DNA of 64,000 bases from Ulva prolifera (Eukaryota > Chlorophyta > Ulvophyceae > Ulvales > Ulvaceae), in contig CM041198.1 of assembly GCA_023078555.1 (NCBI GenBank), positions 8,851,836-8,915,835 of the forward strand. The letters are read 5' to 3'. The notes under the pieces are model-generated. The model made no database searches. It had not been told where the DNA came from and was given only the letters and a program-made list of their open reading frames with translations. A program made the position numbers and the translations under genes. Below are positions 22,955 through 33,285 of this stretch, piece after piece; the first letter of the stretch is position 1; each line of letters starts with the position of its first letter.

Positions 22955-23838
22955 ATGTCGACCCTTGTCGTGAAGCTTGCTGCGACGTTCGTGAAGCAGC
23001 TCTCCAAGCCTATGGCTAAAGTCTTCACAAGCTACGTGATGCGAAAGCCTGAGCTCCGAAAAACGATTGTGGATCTGTCACAGGTTGGTTGAGTCTTCTT
23101 GCTCCTGCTATGCCTACGCAGGCATTGGCGTATTGGCGTGTTCAACCGCGCATGCAACCACCTTTGTAAGCACGTTGGAAACGTATGTAACATACTTAAT
23201 CTCTGGACGTTGGATCCGATTGCAGAGAGTGCACAAGTTCAATGTTCGCCTGGCCCACTATGGCGAAAACAGAAGAGTCATTGTTGGAGAAATGGTAGAG
23301 GACAAAGCCGTGGAGATGGCGTCTTCAATGGTTTCCGAGACCTTCATATATTCGGTGCGATTGCCCGTCTTCACCCATCTGCATGCAGATGAATCTCAAT
23401 TTGCTTTGGTCAATCAGTCTCACCTCATCCGAGGCCTTGCAGATTGCAGCTGGTGCTGTGTACTGGGAATACACCCGAAGTGCGGCCGCATCCGAAGAGA
23501 AAAAAGAACAAGAACGCCTGCGACATGAGCAGCTTGTGCAGGCGGCTGATGAGCAGAGGAAGGTGCGGCTTGCCCAACAGGCTGGTGTTTTGTTCAACTT
23601 GTGCACATGTCACCATCAGCCTGTTTCTGCTTCGAATCGTCAGACGGTGGCAAGACGAGTTCGCCGCTGTATGTAGATGCTTCACAAGCAGAATCAAGAG
23701 CAGTTTGCTGCACTGGAATTGTTGGCGGACCGTGTGAGCAGGCTTGAACAGCTTTCAGCCGAAAAGGAGGGACGAAGCTCCTTCTGGAAGCGTAACACGA
23801 GTGCCTCTGTGTCCGGGCATCTAGATCCCGACTCGTGA
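22955..23838 (+). CDS. OPA3: OPA3-like mitochondrial protein
   Basis: Exons 22955-23083 (43 codons), 23226-23354 (43 codons), 23443-about 23577, and about 23677-23838 with TGA. OPA3 proteins sit in mitochondrial membranes and affect mitochondrial shape. The family order is present: a short amphipathic N-terminus with KQLSKPMAK (OPA3 has RQVSKPLAN), VHKFNVRLAHYGENRRV in the region of the family's EMRTKMR, EMVEDKAVEMASSMVSETF, a short hydrophobic stretch (IAAGAVYWEYTRSAA), then a charged coiled coil (EEKKEQERLRHEQLVQAADE) and a second helix (ALELLADRVSRLEQLSAEKE). About 174 aa, close to human OPA3. Introns 1 and 2 are GT-AG. Intron 3 joins in phase with either GC donor CAG/GCTGGT or GT donor GGT/GTTTTG. 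Confidence 0.82.
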
Positions 23839-25104
23839 TCACGAGATGCTGCCCGCATGAATTGATGTGCGGCAGCTTCACCACAGTCAAGACGCAGAGC
23901 ACAGCGTCACCCAAGCCCCGTCCAGCTGGCCAGTCCAGTGGGACACCAGATGCCGCTGCGCTTAGTGGCCAACAAGGTGGTCCAACCACGATCCGCTACT
24001 GCCATGCTGATGATGCGCTGTGCTTTCATATCGTTGCAACCCTGCAGAACGTAGTCACAAGCTTCCTAAGCAGAAGGCTGACGCAAGATATGTCAGGTGG
24101 CCTCACTCATTAGAGACCAACAAATGCGTTTCTCAACAGGCTTGTTCCACGGTGTCTCCTTGTGAGATTGTTTCTGTGGAACCTGGTGTCCTGGCTGCTT
24201 TGCACACACCTGCAAATGGTAGATGAGGATTCTCCTATTTGGTCCATGTCATGGCCTGCTGCCATGATCAAAACTGCTCCCCAAGCAGTGTACGTTGTCC
24301 TACAAGCAGCTCCCGGCTCCATACGCTCCAGCTGGCGTCGTTCAATGGTTGCAGCAGCTATAGACTTGTCGCATCTCAGCCCGCAGAGATCCAGCTTCAG
24401 CATCGCATCAGCGGCAGCTTGCCTCGATGTCTGGCCAACGCATGCTGCAGTGGCTTGATGTGGACTCAGCCCTAGGTCCATCTGCGCCACTGGGTAGACC
24501 CTGGAGAAGGAGATTTATGTTCATCCTCGATCGTGATGGGGACATTTGCGACAGCAAGGCTTGAAGCCGAGGTGATGCACATGCTTTTGCATGTAGCTGC
24601 TATTGCGGAGGCAAGAACAGCTCATACAATCGGCTTCAGCGATTCAAGATGTAACTTGCGTTGTCCTGTCCGCGAAGCTCTGCCCCGTGCAGTGCACAAA
24701 GCACCTGATTCTCTGCACATAGCAGTTTCTTTCAAGGCCAAGCTAAAGCTGCGGCTAGCAGCCTGCTGCATTAAAGTTGTTAAAAGTCCGCAGCGCTTAG
24801 AGCATTCATGCACGTGATCGTATGTGATCACACTGTTTGCACCTAGGGGTTTTGGAGCCAACTGGGCCCAGGCGGTGCCATGTTAAGTGTCCAGGAGTGT
24901 CCGCACAAAGCACGTCACTGCCATGACAATTTTGATGCTACAGACATCGAAAATGGCCCAAGTCTGCATGATGCATCTGGCAACCGGCAAAGGCTCACGC
25001 TGTACCTCAAGGGCATCGCATTTTGGGCTGACGCAATTGTTGATGTTTCTCGCGACATCGCTACCTACGAGACTTCAGTAATACGCCTGTCTGAGGCGTG
25101 AAAG
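23839..25104. other. 1.3-kb region with unassigned frames
   Basis: Three plus-strand frames (about 23990-24110, 24162-24458 and 24880-25101) could be exons of an unknown gene. The last reads LHDASGNRQRLTLYLKGIAF and stops at 25101, just before the SAP30-like start. No consistent splice chain or family was found. A minus-strand frame at 24490-24110 is equally open. Confidence 0.25.
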
Positions 25105-25835
25105 ATGCAAGCGGGACGAAGACGACCACAGCGGGTGGCAGCGCAGCGAAATTCCAAGGCAGATTTCTCCAAATGCGACGTGCGTGCATCTCCATGCGGT
25201 AGCCCAGCCGGCAGCGCCATGCAGCGCATCATTGTCACACATTTTCAATATGTATGCAATATTAGAAACGTGGCGCAGAACTCATTTCCTCTCAGACCTC
25301 TTCTGCTTTTTTGTGCAGCAACCGACGCTCAACGAATACATCAAACACAACAAGCTCGAAGTCAACGTCGGAGCCTCTAGAGAAGAGGTTGTAGATGCAG
25401 TGTCTAAGCACTTCATATCTATGGTATGCTCTTTCCTTTGCTGGGTTGTCATGGTGAACCGCCCAGTGATCAAAGGGCTTCAAACACCCGGAGCACATGC
25501 TGGCTCGCATAATTACATCTGTAAACTAGTTGTCTGAACCTTATCGTGACAGTGTGGCAGCCGGGTGGCTTGCGAAGCGTGTATCCGTCCAAGCATAATG
25601 CATCATCAGGTCTGTGGGCTGTTTCTCGCTTGGCCCACAACGCATTGTTGTTCCAAGGCCATAGTAGACGTGTGAAAAGGCCACATAGACGTATATTAGA
25701 CGTTTAACTAGAAGCATCTGCGCTGTGCAGGCTCCGCCGACTGAGGAAGATGCTATTGCTGCATTTCTCCTCGCTTTGAAGAAGAAAAAAGAAGGCGCCG
25801 GCACCAAACGGCAACGTCCTGCCGGTAGGCGATGA
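25105..25835 (+). CDS. Minimal SAP30-like protein (Sin3-binding region), 94 aa
   Basis: Exons 25105-25179 (25 codons), 25319-25423 (35 codons), 25731-25835 (34 codons plus stop), all phase 0, donors GTGCGT and GTATGC, acceptors TGTGCAG and GTGCAG. SAP30 bridges Sin3 and histone deacetylase complexes in the nucleus. The pattern of its Sin3-binding region is present: SKADFSKCD-QPTLNEYIKH (family: VDLSKL.. LRRY.RH), then VGASREEVVDAVSKHFISM (family: SKEQLI..V.RHF), then PTEEDAIAAFLLALKKKK (family: E..VI..F..A.K). The N-terminus and tail are strongly basic (GRRRPQRVAAQR, GTKRQRPAGRR), fitting DNA contact or nuclear import. It is far shorter than animal SAP30 and lacks the zinc finger, like plant versions. 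A TGTAA occurs at about 26304. Confidence 0.72.
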
Positions 25836-27579
25836 CACATCAGCATCTACAGACAGGCATTTCATAATCCTGTAGCGAGTTGCGAGTCACCAACATGGAG
25901 GTTCAGGTTGTGCAATGCTTCAGCACAGCGTGTCGGGGGGGGGGGGGGGGGGGGGGGCAGGCATGCTGTTGAGGATTGGCAACCAATCCGGTGCATTGTG
26001 ACTGCATTGTCAGTAAAGTGAGGATGTGCCTCGGAAGCAAGAGGACAGTGCACTTTTGCTTTGTTATGTTACTTTCGGCAGTAGATTGCCAAAACTGTTT
26101 CATTTTTAAACAGGCTTTTTTTAGAGGAAGTACCCATACATGCAACGTTATCAACTCCCATCCATCTGCCCGGTGCATCCCATGAGACTGGGTCGTCTCT
26201 GCACGGTCCGCCCCTGAATCCTCTTGCGATGGTGCTCTGTCTCTGTATGTTCTACAAACATGGCTGGACATAAAGCTTCGCCATTGCAAGCGGCCATACA
26301 TATGTAAAAAGGTTATGCATATTGGTGTTGACTGCACATTGCGTGTCACGCAGATCTACAGCGTCAGATTGATGAACCCCTTGCTTGGTGGCCCGCTCTG
26401 ATGCAGGCAAGTCTAGTGCATAGTGCAAATCTAGTGCATAGTAGGAACAGTCCACAATAACAATGGCAACATTTCTAGAATGGCTGACGCTGTATACCAG
26501 TCCCAATCGTGATGTATGATATTGTTGAGATTAACAATTGCAGGAGAGTCCATCCCGATGACGTGTAGTTCCACTGATCTCTTGTAGTAAATACACTATC
26601 CTTGGGGAAGTTCTCTGTACACAAGCCTCCTGTGTGGTCACTTATGCCATTCGACATAGTGTGAGCAGCAGACACAACACATCTGATGACCCAGTCGTTA
26701 CAACTGCTACGATATCCGCGCTGGTGCTATGTCCTGAACTACGACTGCTCACAAGGCCCACACACCAGTATGACAATGAAAAGGTCTCCAATCCGTACTC
26801 ATGAACCTACACCTCAAGACATACACCCCAAATCTAAGCGCTGCCAGCATGCCCCAGGGTTACGTGACCGGCAACTGTGTTGCCCCCGAACCCTGCCTGT
26901 AAGATTGGCAACGCAGGCGTGGTCCCCAGTCAACATGCAGCACAGGGCCTTGCGGTGGAAACTAGCTGTGCAGTTCCGCATCACAGGCTGCAGAAACCGC
27001 CAACAGCTCAAAAGCCCTCTCATGGGGGCCTTGCCCATATGACGATTTGCAACGACCACAGTCCCTAAAGGGGGCACCCCTGCGCCACCCGGCGGCACGG
27101 GCTGGCCGAACCCGAAAAGAAAAAAAAACGCCACCACCGACAACACGGAAGCAGGCACACGGCGGTGACACTATGTAGCAATACTAGAACCCACGTGGAA
27201 CGACCCCCACATTCTTGCCAGCGTGCGGAGCGTGCTGTTCGTTGTGCAGCCGCAGCTCTCAGCGTGGGCGTGACGAGCATCTTCACAGGGTCGCCCGCAA
27301 CGCCCCCGACACGGCCGCTACCTCCCGCCGCAGAGGCTCAGCAAGAAAACCCGTCTGCACCACCCGCGCCCGGGGCAACCTCATCTCTGCCCCCGGCCCC
27401 CCACCTTCTCTGCGCACAGCGCGCATAGCACACACAGCACAACGTCTGTCGCATGAGCGGAGCAACGAGAGAGCAAACCCCGCCACCGCCACGCCACACA
27501 ACGGAGCACCCTCGCTACGCCGCCTTGCAGCGACTGCGCGCAACAAGCACGCGCGGCGGCCATGGCCGCGGAGGGGGCC
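25836..27579. other. 1.7-kb intergenic stretch between convergent genes
   Basis: No coding exon recognised. It contains the 23-base poly-G tract at 25935-25957, a short direct repeat AAATCTAGTGCATAGT/CAAGTCTAGTGCATAGT near 26410-26440, and a GC-rich stretch downstream of the sucrose phosphorylase stop (27180-27580). Confidence 0.4.
25935..25957 (+). repeat. 23-base poly-G tract, intergenic
   Basis: An unbroken run of 23 G, about 100 bases beyond the SAP30-like stop. Same length as the tract at 5722-5744. Confidence 0.9.
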
Positions 27580-30500
27580 TTAGCTGGTGGCCTTGGCATC
27601 CTCCTCCTGGTACACCTCCAGAGTCTTGGTAACGGCCCACACCTTCTGGCGGCCGTCAAAGGGGTCGACGTAGAGCACGCGCAGCTCCTTCGACTGCAGG
27701 TTAGCCTCCAGCACCGCCCAGTGCTCCCCATTCGTCCACTTGCAGCATACGATACTCGCGGGCAGGTCAAAGTGTGGGTCCCGCTTTGACGCCTGCCGCA
27801 GCATACGCACCTGCTGCAGCGGCGACATGTCGTCGAGCCCGGCCGCAAGCTCCGCGGGCGACATGAACGCCTCCTTTGAGTGCGCGTTCATCAGCGCCGC
27901 TGAGAACGGCCGGAATGGGCGCTCCGCCTTGTCGAGCGTCGGCTCGGCGGCGACGTCACCGTGGCCAGAGGTGTCGAAGCCGCGGCCGTTGCCGACAGCG
28001 GCACGGCCGCGGCCGCCAGGCCGCTCGTCGGCGACAGGGTTGCCGCTGTCGCTGTCGCTGCTGGCCGTGCTGTGGTTGTCGCGGGGGGAATCGCTGTCGG
28101 CGTGGCCGTCGAGGCTGAGGGCCTTCGGCGTGAGGTCCCCATCCATTGAGCCGGTGATGATGTTGTCCACCTGCCTGCACAACCCCCCTCCCGCCGCGGC
28201 TCACCCACAGCGCGACCCGCTGTGCAGGAACCAATGGGCACACGTACTGCAGAATCGCCAACAGGGCAACGGACAACACTTCGCAGTCGAGCACATATTC
28301 TTTGCTGCGCTCATAAAGCGATGACATACAGAGATACATATGTGAGCTGTCAGCCATGTGCCCACAGCATCTGGGGCAGTCCACCGCAGCCACCGGGTGT
28401 AATCCTGTAGTGTGAGGACCAGGAGGCGCACCAGATGGTGCCGTCCTCAAGGTCGCCGCGGTCCATGCTCGCCAGCACGTCGATGCTGCTGCGGTCGAGC
28501 ACGATGTCGGCGAGAAAGTCGGCCTCCTCTCCATCGATCGACGCGAGCAGCGACACCCGCTGCGCCGCGAACGAGCCGCTTGCGCCGAGCTCCCCGGTGT
28601 CCCCGCCCCGCTCCGACGGCACCGCCGGCGCGCCCGGCATCGGGATCGGCGTCGTCGCCGGCCCGTCCGCGGTCGTACCGGGCACGATCATTGTCGAGTC
28701 GAGGATGTCTTGGATCGTGTCAAGCAGCTCAAACGTGCCGTTGAAGGCCGGGTGGTGGTTGCGGAAGCGGCACAGCTCAAACAGGACCTGCGCGGGCGGA
28801 CAGCGCCGGGTGAAGGGCGTGCAGACTAAGCAGCTGAAGCGCCCATCCCCCACACGATCAAGCCACCAGCAAGTGCACCTCTCAGCTGCACATGCACAGG
28901 TACCTGCTCCCAGTTCTGGTGCGGACGGCCCGCTGGTGCGCACGCATTCATGCTGCACACAAGCAGAACCCCGCATCACGCACGGACGACCCCGGGGGCC
29001 TCAATGCATGCGTGGCATGCGTAGGGGCGCACCTTGACGACGGGCCGCTCGGCTTCGGAAACTGCCTCGTCGAGGGTGTAGGGGTGGCGGTTGATGTCGC
29101 GGCCAGTCTTGGTCTGCTCCACGAGCTCGAGGTCGTTCCGGCCGGCCATGAGGCCGACGTAGTAGATGAGGGGGATGCCGGGGGTGAAGAGCTGCAGGGC
29201 GCGCGCGAGGACGTACCAGTCGTCGCGGTCGCCCACTGCCGAGTAGTACGAGCAGTTGATCTGCACCCGCCCGGGCCGTCGCAGGCGTGACTGCTTGAAT
29301 GCATGGAACAACGTGCGCATGATGCCGCAGAACCTACGATGCCACTGCATCAGCCGTGGCTTGCAGCAGTGCTGCGATTGCGGCCGCTCAGCCCAGAGGG
29401 CGCACTCCATCGTGCGGCGATTGAGGCGCTTGTGTGGATGCACCAAAGAATGGCACCTGAAACTGCCTGTGACGGCCGCCAAGCTATTCTGAGGCCAACA
29501 CGTGCAGGGCTGGCGGTCCCCACTTCACAACGATCGCGCATGTTCCGGGCTGTGGCGCTCCGCCCGCACCTTAACTGCGCAGGCAGACTCGAGCTAACGG
29601 CAGCAGCAGCAGCAGAAAAGAGGGCGAAGGGGGAAAGGGTACCTGGTAGATGTCAAGGTTGCCGTACTCCGCCGAGTTGTAGCGCATGTTGGCGTTTGCG
29701 CCACGCTGGAAGATGTTCTCCTTCGTGCGCTCGATCTGCTCCTGCGTCATCAGGTCTGCGACGTCGACCACGCCGAGGCCGTCGTGCGTGTCCAGCGTCG
29801 TGATCTGGTTGCGCGGGCACTTAAGCCACCACGCCTTGAGGTTTGTCGCGTCGCTGTCATACAGCGCCTGCAGGCCACCGCCTTGATTGCTGCTGCTGTA
29901 ACTCGCCCACACTGCGACTGCTGAGCAGCAGGAGGGGGGCGGGGGGTGTCAGGTACGCAGGCTGGCAGGGGAAATGGCCTCAACATGAAGACGACGGAAG
30001 GTGGCGCGGCTGCAGCGCCTGCCGTGTCGCCAGGCCCCATGCAGCCGGGTGGTTTGACGCGGCAGGGGGTGCATGCCCCCATCCCCTGGACCTAAGGAAC
30101 AGCAAACCACACGTCAACACACTTGTGGAGGCGACCCCCCCCCCCACCCCACACACACACGGCCCCACGCCCGTTGCGAAGGTGATCCTGTTGTGGTACA
30201 GCACAGCTGCTGCTTCGATCCTCCCACGGCAGGCGCCGGACAAGCACAGCTGCCGTCCACACTCACCCGCCTGTCCGACTACTCCGCATACACACAACGT
30301 CCGAAGCAGCACGAGTGGCTGCGTGTCTCAGTATGCATGTGGGGCACTTGCGTCAGGGGGGGCGGGGGAGGGATGGGCAGCGCACCTGCAGCGTGAGCAT
30401 CGGCAGCGCGAAGTCATACACCCAGTAGCCCTGCTCCGCGAGGCGCTTCTGCATGCTGAAGTGCTCATGCACCTCGCACAGCAGCTCCGTGCCGCGCTCG

Positions 30501-33285
30501 TGCAGCATCGCCTCGACGCGGTCCAGCAGCTGCCACACCTCCGGCTCCACGAAGAAGCAGTTCGTGCCGCGCTTCTTCGTCGTGTATCCGAACGCGTCGA
30601 GCCGCACCAGGTTTGCGCCCCTGCACCACGCCGCTCCGTCACGGCCAGCAACTTTGCCGCGGCTTTGCGGCGACGCTTGTGCGCGACAGCTACGGAGCAC
30701 TACAGTTGGGTGTGGAGAAACTGCGGGATGGAGCCACGTGGTGGTCGTGTGGTACACGGTGCCATCTCGGTGGGCCCGGCCGCAGGCTGAACCACGGGTC
30801 TCGCCGCGTCCACGACAGACGGCGACCCCCCGCCGAGCAGCGTCAGCGCAGACAAGTGCAAAAAATGGAAGGAGTCAAGCCATCTCAACACGTGTGCCGG
30901 TGGCTGGAGGCGAGGGGGAGGTGGCTGGAGACGGGGGGGGGCGTGCTTGGAGGTGAGGGTGTCGAGCTGGTCTTCTATGAACTCCAGGCCGAGGGGGCTG
31001 AAGGCGTCGATGTCGATCTGCTCGTAGTCGAACGTGCACCACACCTTCTCGGCGGTGCCGTCAGGGTGCTCCACGTCGCGGTATGGCGGCCGCGGCTTGC
31101 GCGTGTAGATCAGCCCAAGGTCCTCCTCCGTCGGCTCGCCGCCCCAGAACTTGTGGTAGCGGATGAATAGATCCGCCCACTCCGACTGCAGCACAGGCGC
31201 CGCAACAGTCACACAGGGTGCAGTTGCGCGACGTTTCGAGCGCTCGCACGCGGGCTGCGCCGCATGGGTTTGTGCACGTGACCAGCCGAGCGGGTCATGG
31301 GGGCGGCATGCATACAATAGAGTGGCGGAGCTCACGATAGACTTCAGAGTGGCATAGGTGTTGTGTGACACATGTGCGGCACGTGACCACATTGAGTGTG
31401 GTTACTAGCGGGGTGTAGGATGCCCTGTGAGGAAGAGAGGGGAGGGGGGGGGGGGGGCAGCAGCCGCAGCATGCACAGCAGCTGCCTAGGTGACATGCGC
31501 AATTTCTGCAAAACACACAAAAAAAACCAAGAGTGCTGAGTGATTGATTGGAGGTGACTCGGGTCGGTACAGGTCACGGCCCGGGCAGCTCGGTCTGCGG
31601 ATCAGCAGAATACAGCACTGCCGCGCTGGATGGACAGCGCCCGTTGTCCATCCAGCGTGCGTGGCACAGCCCAGGCGCACAGGGAGTGTGGTGCAGATGA
31701 CTGCGTGGGTGGCAGCAGCCGGGCTGTGCACACACAGCTTCGGCCGAGGCACACGAGTTAGTCAGCGGCGAGACTTCTCTGGGCCGCAGTGTGTCATGGC
31801 AGAGGTAGTAAGGCTGCCCATGCTGGGCTTCACAGGGCCCCTTACTGAGCCACAGTGGGAGCTGCATGTCGGGAGGGCTGCCGAGTACCACAGCATGCAG
31901 AGCCCACAAGTCTGTACACCCCCCAAGTCTCCGGCCGGATATGCACGCCGACCAGCCACAGAAATTTGTGCGGCGACAGTCATCGAGTGCTCCAGCAACG
32001 CTGTGCATGGGCCAGGCGTGGGGCAAGCAGCATCACTCTAGTTCGTGCGACTGTTTCCCAAGTGACTGTGGATGATGCGACTCTAAGGCCTGCGACTGTC
32101 ACCGGACTGTCACCGGCAACACGACGTGACTCTGGTGTGTGCCCCATGGCGGTGACAGCCGAGGGAGCGATCAGTGCCGCATATCCATGCTATGGATATG
32201 CTACTCAACGTCAACAGCCTGCAGTATGCGGTCACAAGGCAGGCGCAGGGACAGTGGTTGCCAAACGGGGTTGCCAAGGGGCAGCGCAGGCAGGGGCGAG
32301 CACCTCGTCGCCCTTCTCCACAAAGTCCTTGAATTGTGGGCTCTGCGCGGAGATGTGGTTGACCATGAAGTCGACGCAGATGTCGAGGTCCTCACGCAGC
32401 GCCTGGATGTCCCGCCACTCCCCAAACACGGGGTCGACCTGCTTGTACGTCAGCGGCGCAAAGCCGCGGTCTGCGGAGGAGGGGTAGAACGGCAGCACGT
32501 GCACGCCGCCGACGACGCCGTGCAGGCACCTGCAGCCCTGCCACCGCTTTGCGCACCCGCATGCCATGTAGCTTGCAGTGCCACCGCTTTGCGCAACCCG
32601 CATGCGGGGGGGGGGGGGGGGGGGGCACCTCTCGCACATGAGCCATGCGGTCACAGCGCACATGCAACCGAGCATCGTCAACCGAGACAAAGGTTGCCCC
32701 ACACAACCGCACGCACGCATGCATGATGCCATGGTTACTTATCCAATGCGCCGCGCAGCTGCGTGTCAGCACACTCGGCGAAGGGGGCGCTCGCGTGAGC
32801 TCGCGCAGCGACAGGTTTGGTGAGAATAAGCAGTGGCTACAGAAGGCCATCAACCGCGGCACAACACAGCAAGGGGCCGGGGCGCACTTCTCGGCAAAGG
32901 CGGTGAGGGTGGAGAGGTTGCCGCCGATGCAGTCGGGGTACGTTGAGAGCTGGACCTGGTTGCGAAGCTTCGTGTCGACGCCCCAGCGGATGCGGTCGGT
33001 GTGGGTGTTGCGGCCGGGCAGCTGGTGCGCGAGCAGCTCGACGGCGGAGGGCTGCGTGCGCGTGCGCGACGCGATCGCGACGTCCCCCGGCAGCACCTGG
33101 GGGCCGACCTCCTCCGGGGCCGGCGCCGGGGCCGGCGCAGGAGGCCCGGCCACGTCGACACTATCCTGCAGCAGCAGCCCGTGCATACAACCTGCATTGA
33201 TGGAGACGCGCAATGCATGCAGTGCTGGTACGGCGATGACGGCATGGAGCCTGGGCTGTGCAGCTGCAGCGCCTGCCCAGCACAC
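27580..33285 (-). CDS. Sucrose phosphorylase (GH13_18-like), eight exons, extended
   Basis: Converts sucrose and phosphate to glucose 1-phosphate and fructose. Exons in phase: 33165-32888 (possibly reading back to a Met at 33285), 32529-32304, 31185-30947, 30620-30386, 29867-29643, 29260-29033, 28787-28432, 28174-27580. Family blocks appear in order: [64 protein letters not shown] (Asp nucleophile), [12 protein letters not shown] (Glu acid/base), [18 protein letters not shown] (transition-state Asp), [52 protein letters not shown]. All three catalytic residues are present. Unusual: about 60 extra N-terminal residues with a Pro-Ala run, and about 220 extra residues (Ser/Asp/Gly-rich) between NGTFELLD and the C-terminal strand [20 protein letters not shown], giving near 794 aa against about 490-505 in bacteria. 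One intron (30946-30621) fits a GC donor, GCACGC. Related phosphorylases with other acceptors cannot be excluded. Confidence 0.88.
31444..31457 (+). repeat. 14-base poly-G tract in an intron
   Basis: Lies in the 1.1-kb intron 32303-31186 of the sucrose phosphorylase gene. On the transcript strand the poly-C run is followed by CTCCCCTCTCTTCCTCACAG, a perfect-looking acceptor, although the next exon used is further on at 31185. Confidence 0.85.
31624..31657. repeat. Short hairpin in an intron (13-base arms)
   Basis: CGCTGGATGGACA and TGTCCATCCAGCG flank an 8-base loop, inside the long sucrose phosphorylase intron. Confidence 0.75.
32539..32605 (-). repeat. 40-base-period duplication beside a poly-C acceptor tract
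   Basis: TGCCACCGCTTTGCGCACCC with GCATGC at 32539-32564 recurs as TGCCACCGCTTTGCGCAACC with CGCATGC at 32579-32605, just before the 20-base poly-G run. Both lie in the intron immediately upstream of the sucrose phosphorylase exon that starts at 32529. Confidence 0.75.
32606..32625 (+). repeat. 20-base poly-G tract in an intron
   Basis: Poly-C on the transcript strand, about 75 bases before the acceptor of the sucrose phosphorylase exon 32529-32304. Confidence 0.9.
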
